DNA of 64,000 nucleotides from Amphirosellinia nigrospora. Taxonomy: Eukaryota > Ascomycota > Sordariomycetes > Xylariales > Xylariaceae. This document shows positions 1-11,795 of this stretch, one piece after another. Under the pieces are notes generated by a model. It ran no database searches, was not told where the DNA came from, and was given only the letters and a program-made list of their open reading frames with translations. Both the position numbers and the translations under genes were made by a program. Location of the stretch: positions 8,157,569 to 8,221,568 of the forward strand of contig SCHM01000002.1 in the NCBI GenBank assembly GCA_004123355.1, written 5' to 3'. Numbering within the stretch: the stretch's first letter is position 1; each line of letters opens with the position of its first letter.

Positions 1-2779
1 CCACAACATCGGTTAATCAGCTGCTGAGTAGATTCGCCAGTGATGCGCTGTATGTCGCTAGCGCTCTGGGATATTAACCGGGTAGACGCGCGCCGTTTAC
101 GGGGGAATTCTGGGAGACGGGGTTCATCCTGATCCTCGGAGTCTTTCCGAATATGTTGAGCGAGGGGGCAATGGAAGGTAGAATTGGCTCCTCGGGAACA
201 CTCTCGGCTGCCGAAGCAGCAAGTGTCTGGTCGTGTATAGCAGCCATTAATACTTCTTCGGGGCCCGAAATTTCCCTCGGCGTCGATATAGCTTTCTCCC
301 CCTCGGCCACGAACAGGTCGAGTTTCCTAGACAGTGTACAAGTCGACTAGGTTGCAATAATGGCCAAGGAGGATGCCGAAAATGTACACTGTGTCGCAAA
401 GCCGCTATATGACGTGAAGCGCGTGACAAGAAGCCGTACGGTTGGTTAAATATTGATAATCGTAGGAACGTGTGTGTGCACGAGGCGAGCAAGTGCGCAA
501 AGTTGTACGTAAAATACTCAATAGAAAATGTTCGTGACGTAAAGCTCTCCTAGTGGGTAAAGGACCGATAATCGCGAGCAAGCTGAATTGAGGAATATGG
601 TCGTAAGGCGCCGGCTGGGAAGCAGTAGTGGCAGAATGTTGGAAACACGAAAAGCGAGCTGGGGAGGCCGGGCGGCGATTATTAATAGTGTAAAGACACC
701 CAAGGTAATCGATCGGCAGGCGCTCCAGACCGCCGTCGGCTATGATGACAGTGAACAAGAACCCCTATCAGATGTGGCTTGCCGGTGCAAAAGTGGGTAC
801 AATCTGATAAGTCTGCCCGACATAGCAGACCCATGCACCTACCCCAGGTAATCAGTTAATGCTATAGGTCACCTTTTGCGATCCGATCCTCGCCGACCTC
901 GCTCGCAAAGGGAAAATTCCACTAACGACGGTGTCGTGCTACTATACACACTGCCCAGTTAGTCGCCTGCTTCGGGTCCTTATTGTAAGACATCAACTGT
1001 GCACAAACATTAGCAGTAACATCTCATTATGGTGGTCGACAAGTACTATCAATCTGCCTTGCATAGAGAAGTAGATACCTAGGTTAGGCAACTTAAAGTA
1101 ATACAGTCAGCGGAAGAGCTGGGTACAAAATGTTTATAAATCTTATTCGACTTATACCGTATTCGCAAAAGTAGATCCAGTATTTTAACACACTATTACC
1201 TAAGGTAGTGTGCATACAAAGCATCAACAGGTATTCCGCCCCAGACGAAAATGATTTCTACCTTACCAACCAATCGCTAACTGTATGTGTCCTCTTGCCC
1301 CATCATCCCGCTTGCTCAAGTGGGCAACCCCAGACAAACCCGGCATCTTGGAATGTCTTCCGCAAATGCATCATTACATCCGCTTAGAGCCTACATTAGT
1401 GCCCATGTAGTACCGACGCAGAAAACTTCCAGTGTTACAGCCCTCTTCATAATGACAGGAGCGCAAACAGGATTTCAGCCGATAAGCCAAGGAATATTAC
1501 CCGGCCACAGGCTGACCTCAGATCATTCTTCCAATAACTATAAATAAATCCCCAGTATTCTTATCAATGGCAACTCCAATGGATGCCAATTGGGCATCAT
1601 CGGTCCTTGTGTGAAGCTCTGCTCTGACGTTCCCAGCGCCAACCGAATCATCACAGAGGTATCCAATCAATGTACATTGCGTCAGCACTGTGCCACCCAT
1701 CCATCCCTCTCATTCCTGTAATCTAATCAATCAATTTTTATCAATCTCATCTAATCTCCGAAACCGGCCAGCCAGTTTCAGCTCGGGGCTACCGAGAACG
1801 GACAAGCGCATTAGCTGGGCGCCGCGTAAGATCAGATAACACAATTGTCTCAGTTCGGCGAATCATCACTTCAGGAAAACCTCCCGAGCCTGTTCACTGA
1901 CATTCATATCGTCCTTTAGTTCTCTTCACGTGAAGGAATCGCTATTATCTATTCAACAGTAGAGATAATGTGCTATTTACTTCATAAGCTAAACCCCTGG
2001 CCACTCACGCCATGTCGAATGATCTGATCAGTTAGTGGGAAATACGCAAATACACAGCCTCGTTCTAATTACGTGGTGTCATTTGTGACGAGTTTTCCCT
2101 TTTTCTCAGCCTGTCTCAGCCTATGGCCATACAGTATATTTAAGTGCCCTGGCTCAACAGCTCACCGCCAGAATCGACCATCATAATGGTACCATTGTCA
2201 ACGGATTACAATGTTTGCTACCGGTATTACCGGCTCAAAATTCGTCGGTATATTAGTGTATTCTTTTGGTGCAAAAGTCACCAGATGTTTGCCAATCTAA
2301 AACCACCCGATCCGTCATAAGCCTTGTTACAGTGTATGTACTACAGAAATCTTGTACCCTAATCATTCCGTTGCTTTCGTGTTCGTATTGGAACACCAAA
2401 CTACCCGCGCCCATACTTAAACTGTCGTTTATCGTTTTGCCAAGCGTCTTGCACGTTGTACCCAACTCAATCTTCGGGTCTACCCCGGGCTTCTTCCGGG
2501 GGCTTGAAATCTCAGAAAATGAATGAATCCCATCGACTAACAGACGTATAGCCCAATGAATATATCAGGGTATTACTATGCTGCATTTGTTAGAATTGGG
2601 AAGGGCTGGGAAGAAACTGGGTTGATTCAAGCAAGCCATCTCTACACGTATATTGCGCACTTTAATCGCCGACCGGGACGTAAACAGTCTATTGAGGAAC
2701 CAACTGTAGAAACGCTGAGTTTGAGTCCATCATGTCGCTTTCAACCTTGTTGCCCACACTGGCAAAACCCTAACCAGAA
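1..2779. other. non-coding stretch left of the FAD monooxygenase
   Basis: No gene with recognisable domains was found here. Open frames are short, and their translations look random except for one weak candidate at 74-310 on the minus strand, listed separately. Base composition is mixed with many TA-rich runs. The right end, just before 2780, is presumably the promoter of the monooxygenase. Confidence 0.5.
74..310 (-). CDS. weak candidate exon, unrecognised
   Basis: A 78-residue open frame on the minus strand with Glu/Pro/Ser-rich, protein-like composition and a polar tail ending in NSPVNGARLPG. I recognise no domain. The reading frame has no clear splice partner in the following 500 bp. It could be the last exon of a gene that is decayed upstream, or chance. 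It is kept only because its composition differs from the surrounding shadow frames. Confidence 0.15.
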   Translation of the reverse strand: MAEGEKAISTPREISGPEEVLMAAIHDQTLAASAAESVPEEPILPSIAPSLNIFGKTPRIRMNPVSQNSPVNGARLPG

Positions 2780-2788
2780 TATATAAAA
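2780..2788 (+). promoter_or_regulatory. TATA box of the FAD monooxygenase
   Basis: The string TATATAAAA lies about 70-80 bp upstream of the paired ATG codons at 2858 and 2861. This is a normal spacing for a fungal TATA promoter with a short leader. Seen directly; function is inferred from position. Confidence 0.5.
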
Positions 2789-2857
2789 GGCCTCAATGGC
2801 TTCTATTTCCTGCCATGCTCCTGATCTGTGAGGTTACTACCGTCCTATGTTTTCGTC

Positions 2858-4251
2858 ATGATGACTACACGGAAGATAGAGGTAGCGATCGTTGGCGGCG
2901 GCATTGCTGGTTTGGCTCTGGCCGCCGGCCTCATAAAACAGGGGCACCTCGACATACACGTATACGAAGGTGTAGCCCGGTATTCAGACGTCGGGGCCGG
3001 CCTAGCGCTTCATTTGAACGCGATAAATGCCATGGGCCTTCTCGGCCCCGAGGTACAACAAGCTTACTTTGATAAAGCACTCAGTATGGGTGAAGAAATG
3101 CACGAGATGGCAACTCAGGTCATCTTAGCCCATGGCCCACATCGCGGTCAAGTCGTTGCCGAGCTGGGCAAGGCGAAGGGCAGGAAGTCTGTGAGTCGCG
3201 CCGACCTTCTGGATGGATTCCGAGCTCTCATCCCACCCAGTCGCATCAGCATGGGGAAGAAATTACGCGAGATTGTAGAGCTGCCAGAGTCTCAAGTCAT
3301 GCTCATTTTCCAAGATGGCACGTCTGTCGTAGTTGACTGCCTGCTCGGCGCGGATGGTATCCATAGTACCACGAGGGCGTATCTTCTCGGACCGAATCAT
3401 ATAGCAACCGCTCCCAAGAACCACGATGGTTGGCAGATTTTCCGAACGATGGTGTCTACGGAGGAAGCGAGAAAGCAAATAAATCCCAAATGGACAACGT
3501 CTGTGCCTATTTTACTGGGGCCGAAGGGTCACGTCAACTGCATACCGCTAAACAATAACACACGCCTTAGTGCAGGCGTAGCCATTCGCGGAGCAGCTTC
3601 TAACGGCCGTGCGGTGAAACATCTAGACCCTGAGATGTACAGGGACTACAGCAAAGACGCACAGCAGATCATTCGGATGGTAGCGAAGAACCCGAGGTCG
3701 TCCTGGACGGCGGCTGACCACGACACGCGCCGTTCTATGCTCAAATAACATTGCCATGTTCGGAGACGCTCGCTCACGCTTCGCTTCCCTTCGCCGGGAA
3801 CGGAGCAGCGCAGGCGCTGGAGGATGCAGCGGTCCTCAATGCTTTGTTTAATTTCGTCACAGAACCGACAAAGATCGCGCTTGCGCTGCGGGTGTTCTCC
3901 GAAATACGACGACCGAGGAGCCAGGCCATCGTCGACCTATCACGAAAATTCGGTCGTATTGTGAGTAGCTCCGTGGTCTTTTTGTGGCCTGGGACTTCTG
4001 AAACACTCCCAACTCATGCTCAAGATGATAATAACTGACTCCGAGTATTACAGTATGCCTTCGCCGAAGACGGAATACATGAGGACCCGGCCAGAATGAA
4101 AAACTTTTTCTTGACGGCGGCGGCGATGACCAATTATTACGACGTCGAGAGCCAAAACGATAAGGCGGAGAATCTAATTCGTCGATACTTGAAAGATAGC
4201 ACAAATGGTCGAGCTGAAGGTTATTTTAGTAGTTCGTATACCACAACCTGA
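2858..4251 (+). CDS. FAD-dependent monooxygenase (salicylate hydroxylase-like), frameshifted
   Basis: Flavoprotein hydroxylase of the PHBH/salicylate 1-hydroxylase family, which uses NAD(P)H and O2 to hydroxylate aromatic or polyketide-type substrates. The N-terminus carries the dinucleotide fold VAIVGGGIAG near residue 10. A DG motif, LLGADGIHS, lies near residue 165. The C-terminal FAD motif (IAMFGD, then HASLPFAGNGAAQALEDAA) is readable only across three frames between about 3730 and 3775. There an A appears lost (CAAATAAC) and a C gained (GACGCTCGCTCAC), and the first frame stops at 3748. An intron at 3961-4053 (GTGAGT to TTACAG, with CTGAC inside) joins the last exon, which ends at 4249-4251. 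I chose the ATG at 2858 because the fold begins straight after it; an in-frame ATG at 2828 is possible. Substrate is unknown. It is either a recent pseudogene or a sequence with indel errors. Confidence 0.8.
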
Positions 4252-4519
4252 AAGCACCAAGAAAAAAATTACGCAGAAGGGTACTATGAGAGTTTTGAGC
4301 TCTGGTGCCATTGCGTAGCATACATATTTCACAATAGAACGAAGATGACACGGGGTGGTAGGTAAAACGAATGGATATGGTCATTATTGCTGGATATAGT
4401 TACAACTGTAGTCTCGACACAGGTTGTCCGCACCGTTTGGCCTGTCTCACCCAAGTAAGGGCTTCCATGACAGCATATAATACAACATATATACAGGCTG
4501 CTCTTCCAACTATTTCCCC

Positions 4520-4699
4520 TTATTTCTCCTACTTCATGATCAGTCACGGCAATTTAAATACATGATCAACTCAAATGGTGGTGAATTCGAGATAAGAACT
4601 CACGGGGCAGTTAGAGCATCCGCAGCTCTCTCCGCATTTGCAAGTGCCCGAAGTGGCACAAGAACAAGACGTGCCGCCAGTGTTGCAGTTACATCCCAT
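4520..4699 (-). CDS. small metallothionein, two exons
   Basis: Cysteine-rich metal-chelating peptide expected to bind Cu(I), Zn or Cd in the cytosol. From the ATG at 4697-4699 the frame gives MGCNCNTGGTSCSCATSGTC, followed by KCGESCGCSNCP. That places nine cysteines as C-x-C pairs plus a final single Cys. The frame then meets GTGAGT. Splicing out 4529-4603, which has a TGAC branch-like site and ends in GTAG, adds Glu-Lys and a TAA stop. The result is 34 residues ending in CPEK, the usual short tail of fungal metallothioneins. Without splicing the frame runs to a stop at 4571 and gives 42 residues. No aromatic residues occur in the spliced form, as expected for the family. The gene is too short for ordinary ORF calling. 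A probable leader intron and TATA box lie upstream. Confidence 0.8.
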
Positions 4700-4704
4700 G
4701 ATTG

Positions 4705-4820
4705 CTGATAGAGTGGTTGAACTTGAGCTCGTCAGCAAGATAGCTCGAATAGGGAGAGAGACCTTAGGTAATATTCTACGTGAAGTGTAATATTTACCTA
4801 GGTGGACAAGGTATACTCAC
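4705..4820 (-). other. probable 5'-UTR intron of the metallothionein
   Basis: On the minus strand a GTGAGT donor at 4820 and a CAG acceptor at 4705 enclose 116 bp. A CTGAC branch-like site lies about 30 bp before the acceptor. The acceptor is five bases before the ATG. Leader introns directly before the start codon are common in short, strongly expressed fungal genes. Confidence 0.5.
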
Positions 4821-4916
4821 TGTGATTTAATATGTTGCAAGATTGACGTCCTCTAATTGGTGGGATGTGATCGAAAGAGGAAAGACGACCAGCCAGGTCC
4901 CTGATCTCAGGGCAGG

Positions 4917-4925
4917 TATTTATAA
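4917..4925 (-). promoter_or_regulatory. TATA box of the metallothionein
   Basis: Minus-strand TTATAAATA lies about 100 bp upstream of the leader-intron donor and 220 bp upstream of the start codon. It fits a TATA-driven inducible promoter. I did not identify a convincing copper-regulator site. Confidence 0.45.
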
Positions 4926-5670
4926 CCCATCTCATCCCCAACCTAACTAAACTAACCCGAGTTCCGGTCTTCCCCTCACACTCATGTGCGACAATATATC
5001 GTATACGGCAAGCACAAGACCGGACACTAAGAATCCCAATGTTGAACGTAATTCCTAGACAAAGGCTAATGAGGTTGGACTATCGAGAGCTACCAAAGCC
5101 TAAGCAAGCGCTAAAGTTCTGCATATGACGACTATAAGAGGTCATGGCTATGTCATCTACGTCTGTGACGTCAGGGATTCGGAACCCGGAAGCGTACAAA
5201 ACTTACCATCTTTACCTACTGATGTGTGCTAGTCCAAGTCTCATAAGACAGCTCATCGGTGTTTAGGCCTCTTAGCAGCTAGTCTATGCTCTCTTCTCGC
5301 ACTCCACATCGCAGTTCAAAGCACCTGTAGCATACTTAAAATCCAAACAATAAGCCCAATATATGGGACTTGGTTGGTGTAAGCATGTGAAAGCTGGGTT
5401 GAGTTGGTAATGTTCGTTGCATGCTTTAATGATAATAAGCAGTTGGTTAACTTTCCATTGAAAGCTCTTAGGAACTTGGTTTATTTTCATTTCAACTGTT
5501 TTTGTATTCATTATCTAAAAAAATAGAATGCGGGCGCTTCGACGCTACTATGCTATTGACCAAGCCTCATCGAAAGGGATATCCTCAAATGTACACCATG
5601 ACCGTAAATCCATCCACATTTGCCTTGTGCCCTGCTACTGGGAATGCGTATCCATTTTCCTATCAATAAA
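4926..5670. other. intergenic between metallothionein promoter and formate dehydrogenase 3' end
   Basis: Holds the upstream part of the metallothionein promoter and the 3' flank of the formate dehydrogenase gene. One 75-codon frame at 5284-5511 has no domain and lies in AT-rich sequence. I see no gene. Confidence 0.5.
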
Positions 5671-7437
5671 TTATTTGGCAGCCTTCGTTCGCTGGCCGTA
5701 AGCCTTTGTGACGTAGTCGCCGTCCTTGACAATGAGGTCCTCCGGCTTATAGTCGTGCTTGCCGGTGAGGTAACTCTCGATAATGGACTTGGTGCCGTCG
5801 GCGTAGCGCTTCTGGGCATCGATCGATCGAGGTGCCAGACATGTGAGGGACCATGGCGTTGCCGCCGCCCCAGGGGTTCTTGGCGTAGCGCAGGGGTGGT
5901 CATCGGGAGCGGGTTGCGGGAACCAGACATCACCACCGTAACCTCGGAGGTGGCCGCTCTTAAGAGCCTCGGCGACATCCTCCTTGACGACGATGGCGCC
6001 ACGCGCAGTGTTAACGAGCCATGAGCCTGGGGAAGCCGTTAGTAACGATCATCCTAAATATGACGCGCCGATGTTGCGTAAGTACTTACCGGGCTTCATC
6101 TTAGCGATGAGTTCCTTGTTAAACATGCCACGGGTCTTCTCATGCAGAGGGCAGTTGATGGTGACGACGTCGCACTGAGCCAGCATCTCCTCGAGGTTCT
6201 CTACCCGTCGGCAGCCGATCTCCTTCTCGACCTCGGGCTTCAGGGGCTGGTAATCGAAGTACAATAGCTCCTTGCAGTCGAAAGCCTTCAGGCGGCAAGC
6301 ACACGCTCGCCGATACGACCGACGGCGACTGTGCCGACAACCTTGTTCTCGAGATCATACTCGTTCTGCTGCGCGCGGCGACATCCCATTCACCGGCCTG
6401 GATCTGCTCATGCGCGGGGACGAAGTTGCGGACCAGGACGAGGATGGTCATGACTACGTGCTCAGCAACTGACACGACATTGGAGCCGGTCACCTCGGCC
6501 ACTATGATGCCGCCATTTGTGGTGTTGGCAGCGTTGAGGTCTACGTGATCCGAACCGATACCAGCTGTGACGGCCAGCTTAAGGTTCTTGGCCTTGGCCA
6601 GGCGTTCGGCTGTTAGGTAGCCGGGGGAAATCTAATTACAAGCGTCAGTCTACCTTGGTTCCGACCCAGCAGGAACTGCTCCTAGTGTGCAGTGCCAAGA
6701 AATCCGGGGCACACGTACGGTGTTGTAATGATGATTTCGGCGTCTACCAGCTCCTTGTCGAAGGTAGAGTTCTCGCCCTCCTTATCGGATGTGGTCACAA
6801 GAGTGTGGCCTTGGTCCTCTAACCATTTACGGATACCAAGCTCATTCTCGGTTGTTCCTAGCAAGTCAGGTTGCTGTAATGAAATACCAATGTCGTTAGT
6901 TGATATCTTCTAGACGTGTAGTTTGCAAGCGGGGTGAGCTTGGGGATGTGACATAGTCTCCGCGTTACCCCACACACACTCATCGCGATGCTCCCCCCTA
7001 ATCAGAACCACATGCATTGGATCACTGACGCCAAGACTTTCATCATTGGCCGAGTGTCTACATGGAGAGAATGGAAAGCTGCACGAAAACGAATTTCGGG
7101 AAGTGACTAGTCTCCAGGCGGGTAAAAGAACGGGGTTTGCGAGGTCTACGTACCTGTTTGGCGTGCTCACCACCATCGTATAGGACAGCCAGAACTTTGA
7201 CCTTTTCACGTTGTGTCGTCAGCAAACGGGTCGAGGCGGGAGCGCGGGTGGGAGGAGAGTTAAACAGTGTTGAGGGATTGCTCTTGGATGCTGAAGCCGC
7301 ACGAGATGTTAAACTTCGCAGGGACGCAACCGGGCGAGCACGGGTTGAAAAGCGAGCTGCCGACGCAGTAGGGAATGCCCTTGAAATGGGACGAGTACAA
7401 CGGGAGAGTGAGGGGCTAAGAATACCATTTTGAGTTT
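5671..7437 (-). CDS. NAD-dependent formate dehydrogenase, frameshifted
   Basis: Oxidises formate to CO2 with NAD+; a D-2-hydroxyacid dehydrogenase fold enzyme. Visible in order: [75 protein letters not shown]; the NAD motif [48 protein letters not shown]; and the catalytic-His segment [11 protein letters not shown]. It ends [11 protein letters not shown] at 5671-5673. Introns lie at 6027-6089, about 6630-6727, and between the first two exons (about 6870-7155). Upstream of KVKVLAV an open frame rich in Arg, Ser and Ala, running to about 7437, looks like a mitochondrial presequence, but its ATG is not resolved. Small indels break the frame near 5823 (an extra CGAT), 5889 (C run), 6297 and 6380. 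The domain order and length match a whole enzyme, so these may be assembly errors. Confidence 0.88.
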
Positions 7438-9127
7438 GGGGTCGCTATTGACCAAGAAGTGAGAGGTAATAGGCGTGTAGTTTCGAGGGACAACGTATTA
7501 ATCGATCCTGGGGAACTTGCTGAAGACTTATAAGAAAGGGAAGAAATCGCGGATACGACAGTAGAATGACTTAATACTGTTGGGATAGTGACGAGGGGGA
7601 GGAATCAAAAAGGCATCATAACGGAGGGGGGGAGTCCAGCCCTTTATGGTCGACGAAGACTACGATCGAAACACAGAAAAGAAACCAGTCATCCCCAACT
7701 AAGCCATCTAAGTGGAACGGGGAAGGACCCTTGAGACACGCAGCAACGCACCAAGGCAGATGGAGTCAAACGACTGAGGGGTAAACACTACCTTTCGCCA
7801 TGTCGGTATCGGGTAATATCAGCTATAGAGTCGCTGGTCACCTGCGGCTCATACATTGCCCCCTATTCGCCGTCTCTCTCCTCAGCTGTAATACCTAGCA
7901 ACACGGCTACGGGAGACCGGAGCGACAACGCAAGTAGCTATTCGTATGATAAGCAAATTCGCCCGCATGAGCAGCTCAATCGCCTTTCGAGATGCTGCTC
8001 AGGAGGAGTTTCCCCTGGTAACACACGGTAAAAGACGGGGCACAGAGCCGCGAGTGCGCGCCTGGGATCGCATTGCCGTGTCGTGTGGTAATACGGTTTG
8101 GAACTATATTGGTGCATTGGGGTCAGTTGGATCTCCTCGAGCTTTCCTCGGCCCCACGCCGGACAGGGCTCGGCGATGGTTCGGTGTCTACGAGAATGTT
8201 TGTCCAACTTTGCCAATTGTTCTGACAGATAGCCGCTAGGACAACTTACTCAGATTTGGCTAGTATGTCTTCCTCACTTCTCTAAATTGCTTACAGGCGG
8301 TTCTACTGCTCGGTTCTCCAGTCCGGAATGGAGAAAATGTTGGGATAAGTTGAAAGAATACCTTCGGTTATCGGCGAAGTGGAGTTATGCGTTGAATACC
8401 TTCAAGTTGTGGGGATGCTTTCCACCCTGCTGGATGTTTCATCATACCTACATACTTGGAACTACACAACACCCACCCGCCTCGTCTTTTGTGAGCACCC
8501 ATCCCCAGTCGCCGGGGATGAGGTACGGACCCGAACATACACTGGCATCTCACTATTCTACCAATAGAACGAAAGCTGAGTTACCACCGGTTTCGAAGTT
8601 CGGAGCGCTTGGCGGAAGGCTGCATATGCCAAGTAGTCTGGAGCATTTTAGGGTGAGGGGTCGACCTTGAAATGTAAACTATCAATCAGATCCGTCGCGC
8701 CGTATGCCTTAGACTTGAATTAGAGCCATCTTTGCGGTTGTCGTACGACCTAGATTGTCATGTGGACGCGAATACCCACGATATCGACTTAGGTAAATAT
8801 TTAGTGTTTCCCGAGATACCGAACTCCAATCCCGCTCCATTGTATTTGTTATTAGTATTCTAGATCCCATTTTCATTCTCGTCTGAGACAACTCCGAAAT
8901 AGGAGCCTACGAGAGATTTACCGCCTATCATCCCGAGATGGTATCGTGACTTCTACAGCAAAAGCCGACTTTAATTACAGTGGCGCACACTTGAGACTAG
9001 ACCTCCTTCACTGTTCAATGCGACGAGCTCTGAACACATTGAGACATTCAGGGTGTGAGAGTTATATAGGCTTTATTTCTAGATACAAGGAGGTAGGCCT
9101 CAGAGTCAATTGGCTAATGTGAAGACA
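7438..9127. other. intergenic, no supported gene
   Basis: Holds the formate dehydrogenase promoter on its left. Frames at 7938-8239 (both strands) and 8287-8670 reach 92-127 codons, but they overlap each other on opposite strands, lack domains and have no splice logic I trust. No repeat family was recognised. Confidence 0.45.
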
Positions 9128-10055
9128 TTATAAGGTGAAGAATGAGATGGCCATCATGCCAACGGCCAATAGAGACGCGCCTGCTTGCAGCGAGTTTGCG
9201 CCGGCTGGGACAGGGACTTGCGTTGGTGGGTTGGAATTGGTGCCATTGCCACTACCCGTTGTCGAGTTCGACGTCGTTGACCCAGATACAGGGCCGGGGT
9301 TTGTCACATTGAAGAAGTTCCCGGCAACGACTTTATCCGCCAATCCAGCCGACGTCAAGACACTTTCAGCATTGAAACCCAGGCGAGTCGCCGCCGCCGC
9401 CTTGAGAGCGTTTAATCCTTCCGTGGAAGCACCCGATGTATCGACTACGATTTGCGTACTATAGAACTCAGCGTCAGCGGTTACGTTCTTGAGTTAGGTC
9501 TATAAATGTCCCGAGAGCCCTCGAGTACCTGGATGACAGAAATACGAAAAATGATCTAGGGGTTACTGACTATCGATGAGACAACGGGATTTTGGCAGGC
9601 GGCGCCGGGCCTAGGTACGGGGCAAAGGCATCCTCTCCCGACACCGAGAGTACGAAGGCGGATGCAGAACCCAGCGTAGTGTTCAAAGGAACGGAGGACG
9701 AGCTCTGTGTGAGGCCTGTCTGTAGCCAATGAAGCAACGTATTGGTCGCCGGTGGGCTATCAGTCGGAATGTCAAGATCGATCATCAAAACTGCAAATGA
9801 TGTGCCGTCGAGCTTGTTTTCTGTCGCAATCGTAGGCGCCGTTTGCGTGACTAATCACTCATTAGTCACAATTCATCGTATTCCAATCGATGCCAGGCAC
9901 TCACTGTCTTTCGCGACCGCTGCGCCATCCTGTGCCGCGACATTCCCGAACGTGACCAGAAGACTCGTCTGACTTCCCGGTTCGAACCCGGCAGGCGTCG
10001 CGGCTAGTGCGCCCGATGCCGAGGCGGCGAGCGCTACGATGAATTTTGACTGCAT
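9128..10055 (-). CDS. secreted GPI-anchored PEBP-like protein
   Basis: Starts MQSKFIVALAASASGALAAT, a clear signal peptide, at the ATG 10053-10055. An intron with a GTGAGTG donor near 9914 and a TTAG acceptor near 9852 leads into FAVLMIDLDIPTDSPPATNT followed by LLHWLQTGLT. That is the DPDxP...HW core of the phosphatidylethanolamine-binding protein family (PF01161). A second intron lies between about 9475 and 9580; its exact ends were not fixed. The last exon carries LADKVVAGNFFNVTNPGP, an Asn/Ser/Thr/Gly-rich linker with many possible N-glycosylation sites, and a hydrophobic end (LQAGASLLAVGMMAISFFTL) typical of a GPI signal. It is therefore predicted to sit on the outer membrane leaflet or wall. 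Ligand and role are unknown. Confidence 0.75.
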
Positions 10056-11795
10056 TTCGACGATTAAATTATTACCACGCTTTCGATCTTTGTTCCGGTG
10101 CAGATTGTCCAGCAATGTGAGGTAAAGAGACGGAAAAGAATTTTAGGTAGGTGTATAAGTATAAGTCGAACGGATGGGGCGGAAGATAAACAAAGACCCA
10201 ACCGCCCTAGCTCTCCGGACGAGGCAGGGAATCTACGTCTTGGCCCTCTTTACTATTGCGACTGTCTCTTCTTACTATCATAACTTCCCCATGACAAATT
10301 CACGATACTACGGCCTCCCTAGAGCGGAAACGCGCAGTCTAGTACCATGAAACGTTATGACGCGGCAATCTGCGACAATGTCGATGCGCGCCAAGAATTA
10401 GTCTGCCATTAATAATAAGTTGTCGTTTTCCCTATTTATCTCCGACTCGTCATCCCTCGGCCCCCGACACGAGCAACATTTTGATGCATTTACTGTTTTC
10501 GGCAAGGAAGCTGTCATCGCGACTTAATATAGTGCGGCGCCTATGGAAATAGGCATCGTTAGTGAATTCTAAGTCAGAATTTCAACACTAATTTCAGCCC
10601 TATCGAAGCTAGTGTTAGAGGCGACGGTCAGCATTAGATGGAGTGAAATCGTATCCTTTAAAATCCTCCTTGAAGTATATATTCGAATATGCGGCTTTGA
10701 CGTTATTGCCACGGGTTTCTGTCCTCAAGCATCCGCTTCTATTGTTATACTTGTGAAGAGACGACGCGAGCAGCTGAGTGCTTAGCCGTGTGAGTGATCG
10801 GCATTGCTTGGGGTTTGAGATAGTTCACCAAGAAATTGATCATGCAACTATGAAACGGGATCTGTTCTCTCGGCATAGAATTGAATGCAGTCCAATTCTA
10901 TATGTTTTCTGTTTCATGATCGCCCTTCTCGGTTATGACGCAATCATCATTTCGCGTTGGTCACGGGGTACGAAGGGAGGACCATCTACGAGAGATCAGA
11001 GGTAGAACACTTCTATAGCTACAAATGGGGTTTCGTATAGCATCCGTTGATTATCAAGCGTTGCTAATGTTGATATATTGTGTTCATGACATATACTCAT
11101 TACTTATCGACTCTTCCTACATAGATGCCACAATTATATCAATGAGAAGGGCGCAAGCGATTAGTACGCCAACGGCACCCGTATTCGATGCGTCTATCAA
11201 GCCATACGTAGTAGGTTATATGCCATCTCTAATAGCTGCGACATATTACGGCTTACTAATAGACTAACAACAGACATGTCTCAAAGCCCCTTCCCAGGTA
11301 CGCGTTCTAGAATTCTTCTAGATATACAACATAATGTGATAATTTGTACTATAGCGATTTTTCAGGTATGAATCCATGTTTATATATAGCCAGTTAATTA
11401 TATAAGCCGTTGTCTTACCAGTCTATTCGCGGGTGTTATACTACTCGCTCCTTGACGAAGGAAGGGATCTGTGATCGAGAATAGGCACTATTAAGGAGGT
11501 CTAAGGATAGAAGCGAATATGCGCGCAGCGAAGAAGCTTAGAGAACCTAGAAGTCGAGATATAGTAGTAACTCAATCATGCTGATGGCAATGGTGATGAG
11601 ATGGCTCATATGTTTGCGAAGCCGAGACAGTTTCGTCGCAAACTAGGGAAACATCTTGATCTTCCAGTCAAGATAGCTATGGTAGGTTACCAATATGTAA
11701 ACTAGCTCCGTATTCCGAGTAGAAGCGCACAGGGTGGGTTTAATTACAAGCCGTAAAGTAATGAGACAACCATTGTACGACGTTCAAGTCCAAGT

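Noticed and set aside
9975-9995. GGTTCGAACCCGG-like string resembling a tRNA T-arm
   Set aside because: It lies inside the PEBP coding sequence, and no acceptor stem or anticodon arm can be folded around it.
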